Part shown: piece by piece, positions 49,524 to 59,546 of the stretch
Numbering within the stretch: the first letter of the stretch is position 1
How the letters are laid out: the number at the start of each line of letters is the position of its first letter
NCBI GenBank assembly: GCA_023443455.1
Contig: JAEZUE010000037.1
Span: 62,001-126,000 of the forward strand
DNA length: 64,000 nucleotides
From: Verrucomicrobiota bacterium
Lineage (GTDB): Bacteria; Verrucomicrobiota; Verrucomicrobiia; Opitutales; Opitutaceae
Direction: 5' to 3'
Program-made: the position numbers and the translations under genes
The notes under the pieces: model-generated
Databases searched by the model: none
What the model was told of the DNA's origin: nothing
Seen by the model: the letters and a program-made list of their open reading frames with translations, nothing else

Positions 49524-52394
49524 ATGAAGCACCGTACCCTGTTGGCTTTCACCGTCGGCTGGTTCCTCTGCGGTTCCGCTGGCGCATTCACCGAGGCCCC
49601 TCCGGCGGCCGCCTTCACCTGGCCCCACACCACCAGCGACATCGCGGTCGATCCGTCCGTGGTCTGGGGACGCCTCGACAACGGACTGCGCTACGCGATC
49701 CTGCCCAACAACGAGCCCAAGGAGCGCGTGAGCGTGCGCCTGCTCGTCGAAGCCGGCTCCTTCATGGAGACCGAGCCGCAACGCGGCCTCGCCCATTTCA
49801 TCGAGCACATGGGCTTCAACGGCACGAAACACTACGCGCCCGGCGAACTCATCGAGTACTTCCAACGGCTCGGCATGGCCTTCGGCCCCGACACCAACGC
49901 CTCCACCGGTTTCGACCGCACCCAGTACCAGGTCGAGCTCCCGAAGAACGACGAGGCCTCGCTCACCGAAGCCTTCGTCGCCCTGCGCGACTACGCCGAC
50001 GGCATTCTCTTCCTCCCCGAGGAAATCGAGCAGGAGCGCGGCGTGATCCTCGCCGAAAAGCGCGACCGCGACTCCGCCGACTACCGCGCGATGCTCGCGG
50101 AGTGGAGTTTCGTGCTTCCGGATACGCTGCTCCCCAAACGCTTCCCGATCGGCGAGGAGGAGGTCATCCGCCAGGCCGACCGCGCCCGCTTCGTCGACTT
50201 CTACGACACCTGGTACCGGCCCGAACGCATGGCGCTGGTCGTCGTGGGCCCAGTGGACCCGACGCGCGTCGAGCAGCTCATCGCCGCCTCCTTCGCCGAC
50301 ATGGCCAACCGCGCACCCGCCCGCCCCGAGCCCGACCTCGGCAAGGTCGCCACGCCCGCCGGCGTCTCCGCCGCCGTGCACCGCGATCCCGAGTTGCCCC
50401 GCGTCACCGTCAGCATCGGCGCCGCCACTCCGTACCAGTACGAGCCCGACACCGCCGCGAACCGCCTGAAGCGCCTCCCCCGCGACCTCGCGAACACGAT
50501 GATCAACCGGCGCCTCCAGGAACTGGCCAAGCAGGAGGGTGCCCCCTTCACCTCGGCCTCCGTCTCCTCGGGCGAGATGTTCGACTTCCTGCGCGCCTGC
50601 AACGTCGAGATCAGCACGACCAAGCCCGAGCAATGGCAGCCGGCACTCGCCGTCGCCGAGCAGGAGCTCCGACGCGCCCTCCAGCACGGTTTCCAGCCGG
50701 CCGAGCTGCGCGAGGCGACCGCCAATCTCGCCAATGCCCTCGACGACGCGGTGAAACAGGCGCCCACCCGCCGCTCCCCCGCCCTCGCCGCCGCGCTCAC
50801 CCAAGCGATCGACGATCGCAACGTCTTCACCCATCCGTCCACGACCCGCGATCTCTACCAACCGGTGCTCGCCCAGGTCACCACCGAGCAGTGCCTCGCC
50901 GCCCTGCGCGAAACCTGGGCCGTCCCGGGCTGCCGCATTTTCGTCTCCGGAAATCTCCCACCGGAGGTGTCCCCGGAAACCGTCGTCGCGGCGTTCAACT
51001 CGAGTGCGGCCACAGACGTCACGGCTCCGGCCGCCATCGTCGAGACCCGGTGGGGCTACAGCGACTTCGGCCCCGCCGGCTCCATCGTCGCCCGCCACGA
51101 GGTCGCCGATCTGGGCGTCACGCAGATCGACTTCGCCAACGGCGTGCGGCTCAACCTCAAGAAGACCGACTTCCAGGCCGCCAACATCCTGCTCACCGCC
51201 CGCTTCGGCGGCGGCCTGCTGACGATGCCTGCCGACAAGCCGGGCCTCGACATCTTCACCAACGCCGCCGCCGGCCTCATGGGCCTGGGCAAGCACAGCG
51301 CCGACGAGCTGCAGCGCATCCTCGCGGGGCGTTCCGTCTCGGCCAACTTCAAGGTCGACAAGGACTCGTTCACGGTCGGCGGCGCCACCACGCCCAAGGA
51401 CCTCGAACTCGAGCTCGAACTGCTCGCCGCCTGCGCCACCGACCCGGGTTACCGCCCGGAGGCCGAGCGCTTGCTGCAGCGCTACATGGCGCAACACTAC
51501 ACCAACCTCGCCCACCGCCCCGAGGGGCTCATGCAGCTGGAGATTCTCCGCGCCCTGGCCGACGGCGATGCGCGCTTCGGCCTCCCCTCGTTGGATACAC
51601 TCTCCCGCTACACCATGGACGATGTGCGCGGCTGGCTCGCCCCGGAGATCGGACAAGGGCCGATCGAGCTGACGATCGTGGGCGACTTCGATCCGGAGGC
51701 CGCGATCGGCTTCGTCGCCCGAACCTTCGGCGCCCTGCCCGCCCGGGGCCCGAAACCCGCCTACGCCGAACAACGCAAGGTCTCGTTCCCCGCCGCCGGC
51801 TTCACCGCCGAGCGCAAGGTTCCCACCGAGATCGAGCGCGGCACCGTCTTCGTCTTCTGGCCCACCACCGATGCGCGCGACGTGAAGATCTCGCGCCGCC
51901 TCAACGTGCTCGCCGACGTCATCTCCGACCGGTTGCGCGTGAAGATCCGCGAAGGCCTCGGCGGCGCCTACAGCCCGGGCGTCGGCAACATCGGCAGCGA
52001 CACCTTCACCGGCTACGGTTTCACGCTCGTGCAGATCGGCGTCGAGCCCGCCCAGGCGCCCACGATCCTCGCCGCGGTGAAGGAAATCGCCGAGGCATTG
52101 CGCACCGGGGGCGTCACCGACGACGAGCTCCAGCGCGCCAAACAACCGCTGCTCACCCAGATCGTCGAGAGCGCCCGCACCAACGGCTACTGGGCCTATG
52201 CCGTGCTGCTCAACAGCCGCGAGTTCCCCGAACGCCTCGACTGGGCCCGCACCCGGACGGCGGATACCGAGGCGATCGCCAAGGCCGAAGTCGACGCGCT
52301 CGCCGCGCGCTACCTCCTGCCCGACCGCATGGTCGGCTACATTGTGCTCCCGGAACCGATGCCGGCCGCCACCCCGCCCCCGGCGACCGAGTAG
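49524..52394 (+). CDS. M16 family zinc metallopeptidase, exported
   Basis: The 956-residue pitrilysin-family protein has a signal peptide (MKHRTLLAFTVGWFLCGSAGAF) and two M16 halves. The active site HFIEHMGFNGT gives H91, E94 and H95, with the distal glutamate region EEIEQERGVILAEKRDRD. The second half contains GYGFTLVQIGV and the inactive-domain strand TRSADT-like end typical of the family. It probably degrades peptides in the periplasm. It is monocistronic, with a strong terminator after it. Confidence 0.94.
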   Translation: MKHRTLLAFTVGWFLCGSAGAFTEAPPAAAFTWPHTTSDIAVDPSVVWGRLDNGLRYAILPNNEPKERVSVRLLVEAGSFMETEPQRGLAHFIEHMGFNGTKHYAPGELIEYFQRLGMAFGPDTNASTGFDRTQYQVELPKNDEASLTEAFVALRDYADGILFLPEEIEQERGVILAEKRDRDSADYRAMLAEWSFVLPDTLLPKRFPIGEEEVIRQADRARFVDFYDTWYRPERMALVVVGPVDPTRVEQLIAASFADMANRAPARPEPDLGKVATPAGVSAAVHRDPELPRVTVSIGAATPYQYEPDTAANRLKRLPRDLANTMINRRLQELAKQEGAPFTSASVSSGEMFDFLRACNVEISTTKPEQWQPALAVAEQELRRALQHGFQPAELREATANLANALDDAVKQAPTRRSPALAAALTQAIDDRNVFTHPSTTRDLYQPVLAQVTTEQCLAALRETWAVPGCRIFVSGNLPPEVSPETVVAAFNSSAATDVTAPAAIVETRWGYSDFGPAGSIVARHEVADLGVTQIDFANGVRLNLKKTDFQAANILLTARFGGGLLTMPADKPGLDIFTNAAAGLMGLGKHSADELQRILAGRSVSANFKVDKDSFTVGGATTPKDLELELELLAACATDPGYRPEAERLLQRYMAQHYTNLAHRPEGLMQLEILRALADGDARFGLPSLDTLSRYTMDDVRGWLAPEIGQGPIELTIVGDFDPEAAIGFVARTFGALPARGPKPAYAEQRKVSFPAAGFTAERKVPTEIERGTVFVFWPTTDARDVKISRRLNVLADVISDRLRVKIREGLGGAYSPGVGNIGSDTFTGYGFTLVQIGVEPAQAPTILAAVKEIAEALRTGGVTDDELQRAKQPLLTQIVESARTNGYWAYAVLLNSREFPERLDWARTRTADTEAIAKAEVDALAARYLLPDRMVGYIVLPEPMPAATPPPATE

Positions 52395-52415
52395 TCGCGT
52401 CGCCCGAGACAAAGC

Positions 52416-52452
52416 CGAAGGCCCGGTCGCACGACCGGGCCTTCGTTGTTTT
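52416..52452. terminator. Bidirectional terminator after the M16 peptidase gene
   Basis: A 12-bp stem CGAAGGCCCGGT with its complement at 52434-52445 and loop CGCACG, followed by TTGTTTTC. It lies between the convergent stops at 52394 and 52478. Confidence 0.85.
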
Positions 52453-52477
52453 CAAAATTGCGCTACACGATCGGGGC

Positions 52478-53305
52478 TCACTGCTCCGGCTGGGCCGCGC
52501 GCTGTTTCGCCTCTTCGGTGAGCGTCTGGTAGTCCTCCTCGTCGAGGAGCGCCTCGGCGGCGAGTTGGAACGCCTCGAGGAAACCCTGGGCCGCACCACC
52601 CTTGAGCCCCTCCTGGGCGGACTCGCGGATGTTGCTCACCACATCGACCGGCAACCGTTCCTCGGCCACCTGCATGAAGAGAAAACGCGAACTGTGGTGG
52701 CGACGCGAGGCCTTCGCCCGCGGGGCGGCGGCGATCGGCGCCGGTTTGGCGTCTTCGCCGTAGAGGCGCTTGTTCACCGCATCGATCGCCTTCTGGGCAT
52801 CGTTCCACAGCGTCTGCAAATACGCGAAATCGCCCGGCAGCGGATGCGTGTGCTTCGTCGGCCAGTCGCGCACCGCGAAGATGAATTTGAGCAACTCCTG
52901 GCGATAGACGAAGTCGGTCTGATTGTTCTGCGTCGGCACCTTCATCGTGCCGAGCCCGTGCGTGAGTCGGGCCATCGACAGGGCCGGCTTCGCCGGCGAG
53001 GCCGGAGCGGAGGCCGGAGCGGCGGGTTTCGCCGCCGGTTCGGGCGCCTTCGTCGGGGCCGGCGCAGGCGCCGCAGCGGGAACCGGGGCCGCAGCTTTCG
53101 CGGGCACCGCAGGCGCCGTCGGCTCCGCTTCGGCCGGCGGTTTCAGGAAAGCGGTGAGCAACTCGACCTCGCTCGCGGTCGGCTCGACATACTGGTTGGC
53201 GATCCGGCTCAAGCGGGTCGGGTCGATCCCGACTTGCCGTGCAGTCGCCGTGAGAGCCCGCGCTTTGCGTTTTTCAGCCAGAGCTGAGATCAGCCATTCT
53301 TCCAT
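52478..53305 (-). CDS. Hypothetical protein with helical N terminus and Ala/Pro-rich linker
   Basis: A 275-residue soluble protein that I do not recognise. The N-terminal ~55 residues (MEEWLISALAEKRKARALTA ... VGIDPTRLSRIANQYVEPT) look like a small helix-turn-helix. Then comes an Ala/Pro/Lys linker (about 60-115) and a C-terminal helical region with FVYRQELLKFIFAVRDWPTK and SRFLFMQVAEERLPVDVV. The ATG at 53305 starts the conserved-looking helical part; the frame is open upstream. It is divergent from the DUF3347-like gene. Confidence 0.75.
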   Translation of the reverse strand: MEEWLISALAEKRKARALTATARQVGIDPTRLSRIANQYVEPTASEVELLTAFLKPPAEAEPTAPAVPAKAAAPVPAAAPAPAPTKAPEPAAKPAAPASAPASPAKPALSMARLTHGLGTMKVPTQNNQTDFVYRQELLKFIFAVRDWPTKHTHPLPGDFAYLQTLWNDAQKAIDAVNKRLYGEDAKPAPIAAAPRAKASRRHHSSRFLFMQVAEERLPVDVVSNIRESAQEGLKGGAAQGFLEAFQLAAEALLDEEDYQTLTEEAKQRAAQPEQ

Positions 53306-53499
53306 GTTCGTGGTAGGTCGTGTTCGCCCCAAAAGATAGTCCCTCGGGCGGAGCCAATCGTCATGGGCCAAAACGCCTCCGCCGGTCAACCTAAACGACA
53401 GTTTCTGCACCAACTTGAATGAAAAAGCCGCGACCTGCGCTTGGACTCCTCCGAGACCTCGTTGCCAAATCCACCGCTTCCACCACGATCCCAACGCCG

Positions 53500-53913
53500 A
53501 TGAATACGCTCCGCCGCCGTTTCGCCCTCGCCCTCTTCACCTTCGCATGGGCCGCCCTGGCCGCGGCGCCGCTCGACGAGTCCGACAAGACCTTTCTCGC
53601 CCACTACGAGCGGATCCGCGTGGCGCTCTACGGCGACAACCTTGCCGCCGCCCGGACGGCCGCCAAGGAGTTGCCCGAGGCGCAGGCCATCGCCGAGGCG
53701 GACTCGATTTCCGCGGCCCGCAAGGCCTTCAAGGCGCTCAGCGCCCGGGCCATCGCACTGGCCCGCGATCGCCCCGGCTACTTCATCGCCCACTGCACCA
53801 TGTTTCCGGGCGGAGCCGACTGGGTGCAGACCTCCGGGCGGATCGACAACCCGTATTGGGGCCGGAGCATGCCGCACTGCGGCACGATCGAGGAACAAGG
53901 CGAAACGAAATAG
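53500..53913 (+). CDS. DUF3347-like exported protein
   Basis: A 137-residue protein with a signal peptide (MNTLRRRFALALFTFAWAALAAA). The body resembles DUF3347: a helical part (YERIRVALYGDNLAAARTAA) and the C-terminal block CTMFPGGADWVQ ... NPYWGRSMPHCG, the counterpart of CPMA ... NPYFG ... CG in family members linked to copper or efflux systems. Two cysteines and a histidine could bind metal. Start ATG at 53500. It is followed after 18 bases by gluQRS. Confidence 0.8.
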   Translation: MNTLRRRFALALFTFAWAALAAAPLDESDKTFLAHYERIRVALYGDNLAAARTAAKELPEAQAIAEADSISAARKAFKALSARAIALARDRPGYFIAHCTMFPGGADWVQTSGRIDNPYWGRSMPHCGTIEEQGETK

Positions 53914-53931
53914 ACCCGAAGCGCGCCGCCG

Positions 53932-54795
53932 ATGCCCCCCTACCGCGGACGCCTCGCGCCCTCGCCCACCGGGTATCTCCACCTCGGGCACGCACGCACG
54001 TTCTGGACCGCCGCGCAACGCGCCCGCGACGCCGGCGGCACGCTCGTGCTGCGCAACGAGGATCTCGACCGCGCCCGCTGCCGCCCGGAATTCGTGGCCG
54101 CCATGGTCGAGGACCTGCGGTGGTTCGGCTTCGACTGGGACGAAGGTCCGGACTGCGGAGGCCCGCATGCCCCCTATTCCCAAAGTGAACGCCTGCCGCG
54201 TTACATCGCGGCGTTCGAACTCCTCCGCCGGGCCGGACTCGTCTATCCCTGCGTCTGCTCTCGTCGCGACATTGCGGAGTCGGCCGGAGCACCACACGAA
54301 GCCGGCATCGGTGCCGGCGACGAACCGCTCTACTCCGGTCGCTGCCGACCGGAGAACCTTCCCGCAGACGAACGGGCAACCCGCACGGCGTGGCCCCGCG
54401 CCGGCCACAGTTGGCGATTCCGCGTGCCCGACGGACTGCGGATGGAGTATCGGGACTCCGGGCTCGGCGTGCAGTCGGCGGTGGCCGGCGAGACCTTCGG
54501 CGACTTCGTGGTCTGGCGAAAGGACGACCTGCCGAGCTACCAGCTGGCGGTCGTGGTCGACGACGCCGCGATGGGCATCACCGAGGTTGTGCGCGGCGCC
54601 GACCTGCTCATCTCCACGTTCCGACAGATCCTGCTGTACGAAGCGCTCGGGCTGGCCACGCCGCAGTTCCACCATTGCCCGCTGATGCTCGACGAGAGCG
54701 GCCAACGCCTCGCCAAACGCCACGACGCGCTGAGCCTGCGCGCCTTGCGGGCCGCGGGCCGCGCGCCGGAGCAGATCCGAGGCGATTGGAGGTAG
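53932..54795 (+). CDS. gluQ: Glutamyl-Q tRNA(Asp) synthetase
   Basis: The 287-residue truncated glutamyl-tRNA synthetase attaches glutamate to the queuosine of tRNA(Asp). It has the class I HIGH-like motif APSPTGYLHLGHA, a zinc-site pattern CVC ... Y ... C (YPCVCSRRD, YSGRC), and the KMSKS-like motif RLAKRHD. The anticodon-binding domain is absent, as expected for GluQ. It links to queG at 18061. Confidence 0.95.
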   Translation: MPPYRGRLAPSPTGYLHLGHARTFWTAAQRARDAGGTLVLRNEDLDRARCRPEFVAAMVEDLRWFGFDWDEGPDCGGPHAPYSQSERLPRYIAAFELLRRAGLVYPCVCSRRDIAESAGAPHEAGIGAGDEPLYSGRCRPENLPADERATRTAWPRAGHSWRFRVPDGLRMEYRDSGLGVQSAVAGETFGDFVVWRKDDLPSYQLAVVVDDAAMGITEVVRGADLLISTFRQILLYEALGLATPQFHHCPLMLDESGQRLAKRHDALSLRALRAAGRAPEQIRGDWR

Positions 54796-54887
54796 CACGG
54801 GCCCCGCGCAAGCCACACCAAGGGGGTGTGCCGGGGAATTTGCCGGAAAGCCGAGTTGGGCTATTTTCGGCCCGCCCCCGCCGTCCA

Positions 54888-55220
54888 ATGCCCTACCTCA
54901 AAATCCGGACCAATCTCCCGGTATCGCGTGCGACAGTCGCCGCGGTGGTAAAGGATGCGACCGCGTTGCTCGCGCGCGAATTCAAGCGGCCGGCCGACGC
55001 CGTCGCGATCGCGTTGGAATCCGACACGCGCCTGTTTCTCGCTGGCAGCGACGAGCCCGCAGCCTTTGCCGAGATCACCACCGGCCACCTTCCGACGTCG
55101 GGCCGATCGCTGGGCGAAGCCCTGGCCGACCTGATCCACCAGCACGTGGGCGTGCCCGCGGCTCACGTGTACGTGAAGTTCATCGCCTCGGGCACCGGCC
55201 ATTCGGGTCGAGCGGCCTAG
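54888..55220 (+). CDS. MIF/tautomerase-superfamily protein
   Basis: A 110-residue protein beginning MPYLKIRTN, with the proline directly after Met that is the catalytic base of tautomerases. The pattern of two beta-alpha-beta units, with AVAIALESDTRLFLAGSDEP in the middle and HVYVKFIASG near the end, is MIF-like. The substrate is unknown. It lies between gluQRS and an FmdB-like gene. Confidence 0.8.
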   Translation: MPYLKIRTNLPVSRATVAAVVKDATALLAREFKRPADAVAIALESDTRLFLAGSDEPAAFAEITTGHLPTSGRSLGEALADLIHQHVGVPAAHVYVKFIASGTGHSGRAA

Positions 55221-55298
55221 CCCGCGTGTCGGCCACACGCCTCGCCAGCCGCCGACTTGACGAGCGGGCACCCGCCTGCAAGGTCGCGGCCCACGACC

Positions 55299-55565
55299 AT
55301 GCCCACCTACGTTTACGAGACCATTCCGCAGAAACCCGGCGACGCCGTGGTGCAATTCGAGATCAAACAGAGCATGCGCGACGACGCGTTGACGCAGCAC
55401 CCGGAAACCGGCGTGCCCGTGCGGCGACTCATCAGCGGCGGCTACGGCCTGATCGGAGCCAATACCGGCAAGAGCAGTGAAGGCGCCTCGGCGCCCTCCG
55501 CCCCGGCCGCGGGCCACTCGCACGGCGGCGGTTGCTGCGGCGGTGCGTGCGGCTGCGGGCACTGA
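55299..55565 (+). CDS. FmdB-like small protein without zinc-ribbon cysteines
   Basis: An 88-residue protein matching the FmdB frame: MPTYVYE at the start, QSMRDDALTQHPETG and VRRLISGGYGLIG. In normal FmdB proteins two CxxC knuckles bind zinc; here the first reads IPQKPGD and the second HPETG, so no cysteine remains in the ribbon. The C-terminal tail HSHGGGCCGGACGCGH is Cys/His/Gly-rich and might bind metal instead. A terminator follows. Confidence 0.8.
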   Translation: MPTYVYETIPQKPGDAVVQFEIKQSMRDDALTQHPETGVPVRRLISGGYGLIGANTGKSSEGASAPSAPAAGHSHGGGCCGGACGCGH

Positions 55566-55587
55566 GGCTTCGCCGTTTGGCGAAAAC

Positions 55588-55626
55588 AAAAACGCCCGCC
55601 GGACTCTGGTTCCGACGGGCGTTTTG
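55588..55626. terminator. Bidirectional terminator between the FmdB-like gene and cysK
   Basis: The stem AAAACGCCCG/CGGGCGTTTT (55589-55598, 55616-55625) plus inner CGGA/TCCG has T-runs on both strands. It lies between convergent stops at 55565 and 55653. Confidence 0.9.
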
Positions 55627-55652
55627 TTTGGATTGAATCGGATGTGACCCGA

Positions 55653-56627
<975 letters not shown>

Positions 56628-56647
56628 GGTAGTATTTTGGTTGAGGT

Positions 56648-57736
56648 TCAGATGGTGTAATGGTCAGGACCGGGTGAGGAGGGAGCCACATCGGTCTCGA
56701 AAAATTCGCCCTTGGGGAAGAGGCGGATGTGGTTGAACACGACATCGACCTCGTCGCCCTGCTGGAGATTGAGCTCGCGCAGGCGGCTGCGGGAGATTTC
56801 GGCCTCGAGCGCTTCACCGGTGCCGATTCGCTCGAGGCTCACGCGACCGTAGTTGCCGGCCGAGAAGACGTGTTGCACCCGCACCTTGAGGGCGTGGTCC
56901 CCGGTATAGCCCCGCTGGATGTCGACATCGTGAGGCCGCACGTAGAGCACGTTCTTCTCCGAGACCTTGAGCTTGTCGAGCCCGGAGCTGAGGCGGTTCA
57001 CATTGCCGAGGAATTCGATGACAAAGGGAGAGGCGGGGCGGTCGTAGACCTGCTGGGGGGCGCCGACCTGCTCGATGCGGGCGTTGTTCATGACCACGAC
57101 TTCGTCGGCCAACTCGAGTGCTTCCTCCTGATCGTGGGTGACGAATACAGTGGTGACGTGGAGCTTCTCGTGCAGGCGGCGTAGCCAGCGGCGTAGCTCC
57201 TTGCGCACTTGGGCGTCGAGCGCGCCGAAAGGTTCATCGAGAAGGAGCACCTTCGGTTCGACAGCGAGCGCGCGTGCAAGAGCGATGCGCTGCCGCTGGC
57301 CGCCGGAGAGTTGGTGGGGGAGCCGACCACCGAGCTCTTCGAGCTGGATGAGCTGGAGCAGTTCGTTCACGCGGCGCTGGATCTCACGCTTGTCCGGGCG
57401 TTGGTTGCGGGGGCGCACGCTCAGGCCGAAGGCAATGTTCTCCGCCACGGTCAGGTGCTTGAAGAGCGCGTAGTGCTGGAAGACAAAGCCAACGCCACGC
57501 TTTCCGGCGGAAACCTCGGAGACATCGTTGCCATGGAAGAGCACGCGGCCCGAGTCGGGCCTGTCTTCCGGGTCGGGATACTCAAGCCCGGCAATGATGC
57601 GCAGCAGCGTGGTCTTGCCCGAGCCCGAGGGACCGAGCAGCGCGGTGAGCCGGCCCGTCTCGACCTTGAGATTGATTCCGGCGAGCGCTTGGTAGCCGCC
57701 GAAGTGCTTGTTGATGTTGCGGACTTCGATGCTCAT
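56648..57736 (-). CDS. cysA: Sulfate ABC transporter ATPase
   Basis: The 362-residue ATPase has Walker A GPSGSGKTTLL, signature LSGGQRQRIALARALA, Walker B VLLLDEPFGALD and the switch histidine VTHDQEE. The C-terminal regulatory TOBE-like region contains VRPHDVDIQRG. Start at 57736 overlaps the cysW stop by 4 bases. Confidence 0.97.
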   Translation of the reverse strand: MSIEVRNINKHFGGYQALAGINLKVETGRLTALLGPSGSGKTTLLRIIAGLEYPDPEDRPDSGRVLFHGNDVSEVSAGKRGVGFVFQHYALFKHLTVAENIAFGLSVRPRNQRPDKREIQRRVNELLQLIQLEELGGRLPHQLSGGQRQRIALARALAVEPKVLLLDEPFGALDAQVRKELRRWLRRLHEKLHVTTVFVTHDQEEALELADEVVVMNNARIEQVGAPQQVYDRPASPFVIEFLGNVNRLSSGLDKLKVSEKNVLYVRPHDVDIQRGYTGDHALKVRVQHVFSAGNYGRVSLERIGTGEALEAEISRSRLRELNLQQGDEVDVVFNHIRLFPKGEFFETDVAPSSPGPDHYTI

Positions 57737-58641
57737 TGGGCGAATTGGCGGGTTTCGGAAGCGGAGGCGGCTTCGATGGCGCGGCGATGACGCCATTCGA
57801 CCACATTCTTGAGGACGAGTGTGACGACCGCGAGTAGTGTGAGGAGGGAGGCCACGGCAAAGGCGGCCTGCGTCTGGTATTCGTTGTAAAGAATCTCGAT
57901 ATGGAGCGGCAGGGTGTTGGTCTCGCCGCGGATGTGTCCGCTGACGACCGACACGGCCCCGAACTCGCCCATGGCGCGGGCGTTGCACAGGATGACGCCG
58001 TAGAAGAGCGCCCACTTTACGTTGGGCAGGGTCACCCGCCAGAACGTCTGCCAGCCGGTCGCGCCCAGCGTGATGGCGGCGTATTCCTCGTCCTTGCCTT
58101 GGGCCTGCATGAGGGGGATGAGCTCGCGCGCCACGAACGGGAACGTGACGAAGACGGTGGCGAGCACGATGCCGGGGGTCGCGAAAATGATTCGGATGTC
58201 GCGGTCCATCAACCACGGCCCCCACCAGCCTTGGGCGCCGAAGAGCAGGACGAAGACCAAGCCCGAGATGACCGGCGAGACCGCGAAGGGCAGATCGATG
58301 AGGGAGATGAGCAGGGCCTTGCCGCGGAATTCGAACTTGGCGATGGCCCAAGCGGCCGCGACGCCGAAGACCAGATTGGCCGGCACGGAAATGGCGGCGG
58401 TAATAAGGGTGAGGCGGATCGCCGCCTGGGCGTCGGGATCCTTGAAGGCGGCAAAGTAAGCGCCGATGCCTTGGCGTAGGGCCTCGGTGAAGACCGCGAG
58501 CAGAGGTACGACAAGAAAGAGGCCGACGAAGAGCAGCGCGATGCCCAGCAGGGAGTATTTCAGCCAAAGAGGATCGTCGATCGACCGCCGCTGGTGGTGG
58601 CGGGCGACGTAGGCGAGCGTGGAGGTGGTGGTTCCGGCCAT
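57733..58641 (-). CDS. cysW: Sulfate ABC transporter permease CysW
   Basis: A 302-residue permease with six helices and the EAA loop AAITLGATGWQTFWRVTLPNVKW; GEFGAVSVVSGHIRGETNTL is typical of CysW. Start MAGTTTST at 58641. It lies 11 bases after cysT and overlaps cysA. Confidence 0.96.
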   Translation of the reverse strand: MAGTTTSTLAYVARHHQRRSIDDPLWLKYSLLGIALLFVGLFLVVPLLAVFTEALRQGIGAYFAAFKDPDAQAAIRLTLITAAISVPANLVFGVAAAWAIAKFEFRGKALLISLIDLPFAVSPVISGLVFVLLFGAQGWWGPWLMDRDIRIIFATPGIVLATVFVTFPFVARELIPLMQAQGKDEEYAAITLGATGWQTFWRVTLPNVKWALFYGVILCNARAMGEFGAVSVVSGHIRGETNTLPLHIEILYNEYQTQAAFAVASLLTLLAVVTLVLKNVVEWRHRRAIEAASASETRQFAQ

Positions 58642-58652
58642 GGGAAAGAGGA

Positions 58653-59546
58653 TCAGCGTTGGTGACGGGCCAAACGCCATTGCAGCAACTGGATGGCGAG
58701 CAGCAGGGAGAACGAGACCAGGAGCATCGAGACGGCGAGCGCTGTGGCACCGGCGTAGTCGTATTGCTCAAGCTTGGTGATGATGAGCAGCGGGGTGATC
58801 TCGGTGCGCATGGGCATGTTGCCCGAGATGAAGACGACGGAGCCGTATTCGCCGATGGCACGCGCGAACGCCAAGGCAAAGCCAGTGATGATCGAGGGGA
58901 TCAGCGCGGGCAGGAGGATGCGGCGGATGGTCTGCAGGCGCGTGGCCCCGAGGCTGGCGGCGGCCTCTTCGAGTTCGGGCTCAAGCTCCTCCAAGACGGG
59001 CTGCACGGTACGCACGACGAAGGGCAGGCCGATGAACGTCAGCGCCACCCAGACACCGACGGCGGTGTAGGCAACCTTGATGCCGAGCGGCTCGAGGTAC
59101 TGACCGAACCAGCCGTTCTTTGCATAGAGGGCAGTGAGCGCGATGCCGGCCACGGCGGTAGGCAGGGCGAACGGCAGATCCACCAGCGCATCAACGATGC
59201 GTCGCCCGGGGAACTGGTAACGCACGAGCACCCAGGCGAGGATGACGCCGCAGGGCACGTTCGTCAGTGCCGCCAAGAACGAGGCACCGAAGGTCAGCTT
59301 GTAGGAAGCGAGTACCCGCGGAGCGGTGACGGTGTTCCAGAACTGCTCCAAGGAAAGCCCGGAGGTCTTCACGAACGTGGCCGTGAGCGGCAGAAGAACG
59401 ATCAGGCTGAGGTAGAAGACCGCGTAGCCGAGCGAAAGCCCGAAGCCCGGTAGCACCGAGCGCCGGTTGCGTTTGGGTGCGATTTTGTGGCGTTCCCCCT
59501 CCGTCCCGCGAGGATCGACGGTGGAAGTGTCAGAGAGCGGCGGCAT
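58653..59546 (-). CDS. cysT: Sulfate ABC transporter permease CysT/CysU
   Basis: A 297-residue permease with six helices, EAA loop EEAAASLGATRLQTIRRILLP and GEYGSVVFISGNMPMRTEI, the CysT signature. The start overlaps the end of the M14 peptidase gene by 17 bases, strong evidence that the peptidase belongs to the operon. Confidence 0.96.
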   Translation of the reverse strand: MPPLSDTSTVDPRGTEGERHKIAPKRNRRSVLPGFGLSLGYAVFYLSLIVLLPLTATFVKTSGLSLEQFWNTVTAPRVLASYKLTFGASFLAALTNVPCGVILAWVLVRYQFPGRRIVDALVDLPFALPTAVAGIALTALYAKNGWFGQYLEPLGIKVAYTAVGVWVALTFIGLPFVVRTVQPVLEELEPELEEAAASLGATRLQTIRRILLPALIPSIITGFALAFARAIGEYGSVVFISGNMPMRTEITPLLIITKLEQYDYAGATALAVSMLLVSFSLLLAIQLLQWRLARHQR

